Source of the DNA: Chloroflexota bacterium
GTDB lineage: Bacteria > Chloroflexota > Limnocylindria > Limnocylindrales > CSP1-4
Length of the DNA stretch: 5,575 nt
Reading direction: 5' to 3'
Assembly (NCBI GenBank): GCA_021815005.1
Contig: JAKAHL010000147.1
Coordinates: 1 to 5,575, forward strand
Shown here: piece by piece, positions 5,148 through 5,575 of the stretch
Layout: each line of letters opens with the position of its first letter
How positions within the stretch are numbered: position 1 is the first letter of the stretch
Program-made: the position numbers and the translations under genes
The notes under the pieces: generated by a model
Told to the model about the DNA's origin: nothing
What the model saw: the letters and a program-made list of their open reading frames with translations, nothing else
Databases searched by the model: none

Positions 5148-5574
5148 GCCCCACGACCGCCCCAAGGCCGTAGGTGACCGCGGCGGCGAACAGGCCTAGC
5201 AGCACCTGCCGGCCGCCCGTCTTGACCACGCTGGAGCCGGTGACCACCGTGATCGCCGCGCCCACCACGTACAGGGCCACGGCGGCGATGACGATCGAGG
5301 CCAGGACGGCGGGCAGGCCCTCGGCCACGAAGAACGGCAGGATCGGCACCAGTGCGCCGCCCGCGAACAGGAAGAACGACGTCAGGGCCGCGACCCAGGC
5401 CGAGCCTCCCAGCTCCTCGGGGTCGATCCCCAGCTCCTCGCGCGCAAGCGTGTCCACCGCCAGGCCCAGTTCGCCGCTCACCAGAGTCTTCGCCATCTCG
5501 CGCGCCTGCTGCGCCGGCAGGCCCTTGGCCTGGTAGATCAGCGCGAGCTCCTCCTCCTCCTCGTCGGGGACGGT
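5134..5574 (-). CDS. VIT1/CCC1-family iron/manganese transporter, C-terminal 146 residues (5' end outside window)
   Basis: This gene is cut by the window edge; 146 residues are visible and no start is assigned, because the Met at 5496 is internal. The first part, PDEEEEELALIYQAKGL and the helix after it, is acidic and helical. It matches the cytoplasmic metal-binding region that lies between membrane helices 2 and 3 of VIT1. EELGIDPEELGGS leads into three membrane helices: one containing FFLFAGGALVPILPFF, one around LASIVIAAVALYVVGAAI, and a last one around LLGLFAAAVTYGLGAVVG that ends near the C-terminus. Known relatives move Fe2+ or Mn2+ out of the cytoplasm. Some bacterial versions are fused to an N-terminal ferritin-like domain, which cannot be judged here. 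It converges on the 51-residue gene with 18 bases between the stop codons. Confidence 0.88.
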   Translation of the reverse strand, partial: TVPDEEEEELALIYQAKGLPAQQAREMAKTLVSGELGLAVDTLAREELGIDPEELGGSAWVAALTSFFLFAGGALVPILPFFVAEGLPAVLASIVIAAVALYVVGAAITVVTGSSVVKTGGRQVLLGLFAAAVTYGLGAVVGHAVG

Positions 5575-5575
5575 G

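Noticed and set aside
5546..5563. CTC triplet repeat near the right edge
   Set aside because: It is the coding sequence of the five-Glu run in the metal-binding region of the VIT1-family transporter, where acidic residues are expected.

Overview
The window is very GC-rich bacterial chromosome. It is densely coded, with GC-ending codons throughout, and has no RNA gene, insertion sequence, phage gene or CRISPR array that I can see. The protein families, the base composition and the apparent leaderless starts suggest a high-GC soil or freshwater lineage such as Chloroflexota (Limnocylindria-like) or Actinomycetota. The sequence alone does not decide between them.

Layout. Positions 25-2512 hold a three-gene minus-strand operon. 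In order of transcription it encodes a family 2 glycosyltransferase of the DPM1/polyprenyl-phosphate sugar synthase type, a flippase-like (LPG_synthase_TM) membrane protein, and an unrecognised 241-residue soluble protein. The first two genes are 2 bp apart and the last two overlap by ATGA. Positions 2513-2678 are a divergent promoter region with an unusual density of small palindromes and CCGAG/CTCGG repeats. To its right, on the plus strand, lie a YuiH-like cytoplasmic molybdopterin oxidoreductase (2679-3281), a PLP-dependent cystathionine gamma-synthase/lyase-family enzyme (3488-4639), a PLDc_N-type two-helix membrane protein (4711-4941), and a 51-residue two-helix membrane protein with a GTG start (4960-5115). 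The right edge holds the C-terminal part of a VIT1/CCC1-family iron/manganese transporter on the minus strand. It converges on the 51-residue gene, with a perfect 8-bp hairpin at the junction.

How they fit together. The minus-strand operon looks like a lipid-linked sugar module: the transferase would charge a polyprenyl phosphate with a sugar and the membrane protein may move or use the product. The third protein is the real unknown. The molybdo-enzyme and the PLP enzyme could both touch sulfur metabolism, but nothing in the sequence proves a shared pathway. The two small membrane proteins form a short operon of unknown role. I see no convincing new defence or mobile system. The points most worth a second look are the uncharacterised third operon gene, the structured divergent intergenic region, two starts with an identical leaderless-promoter layout, and the 51-residue protein. 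No gene-free stretch exceeds about 210 bases.
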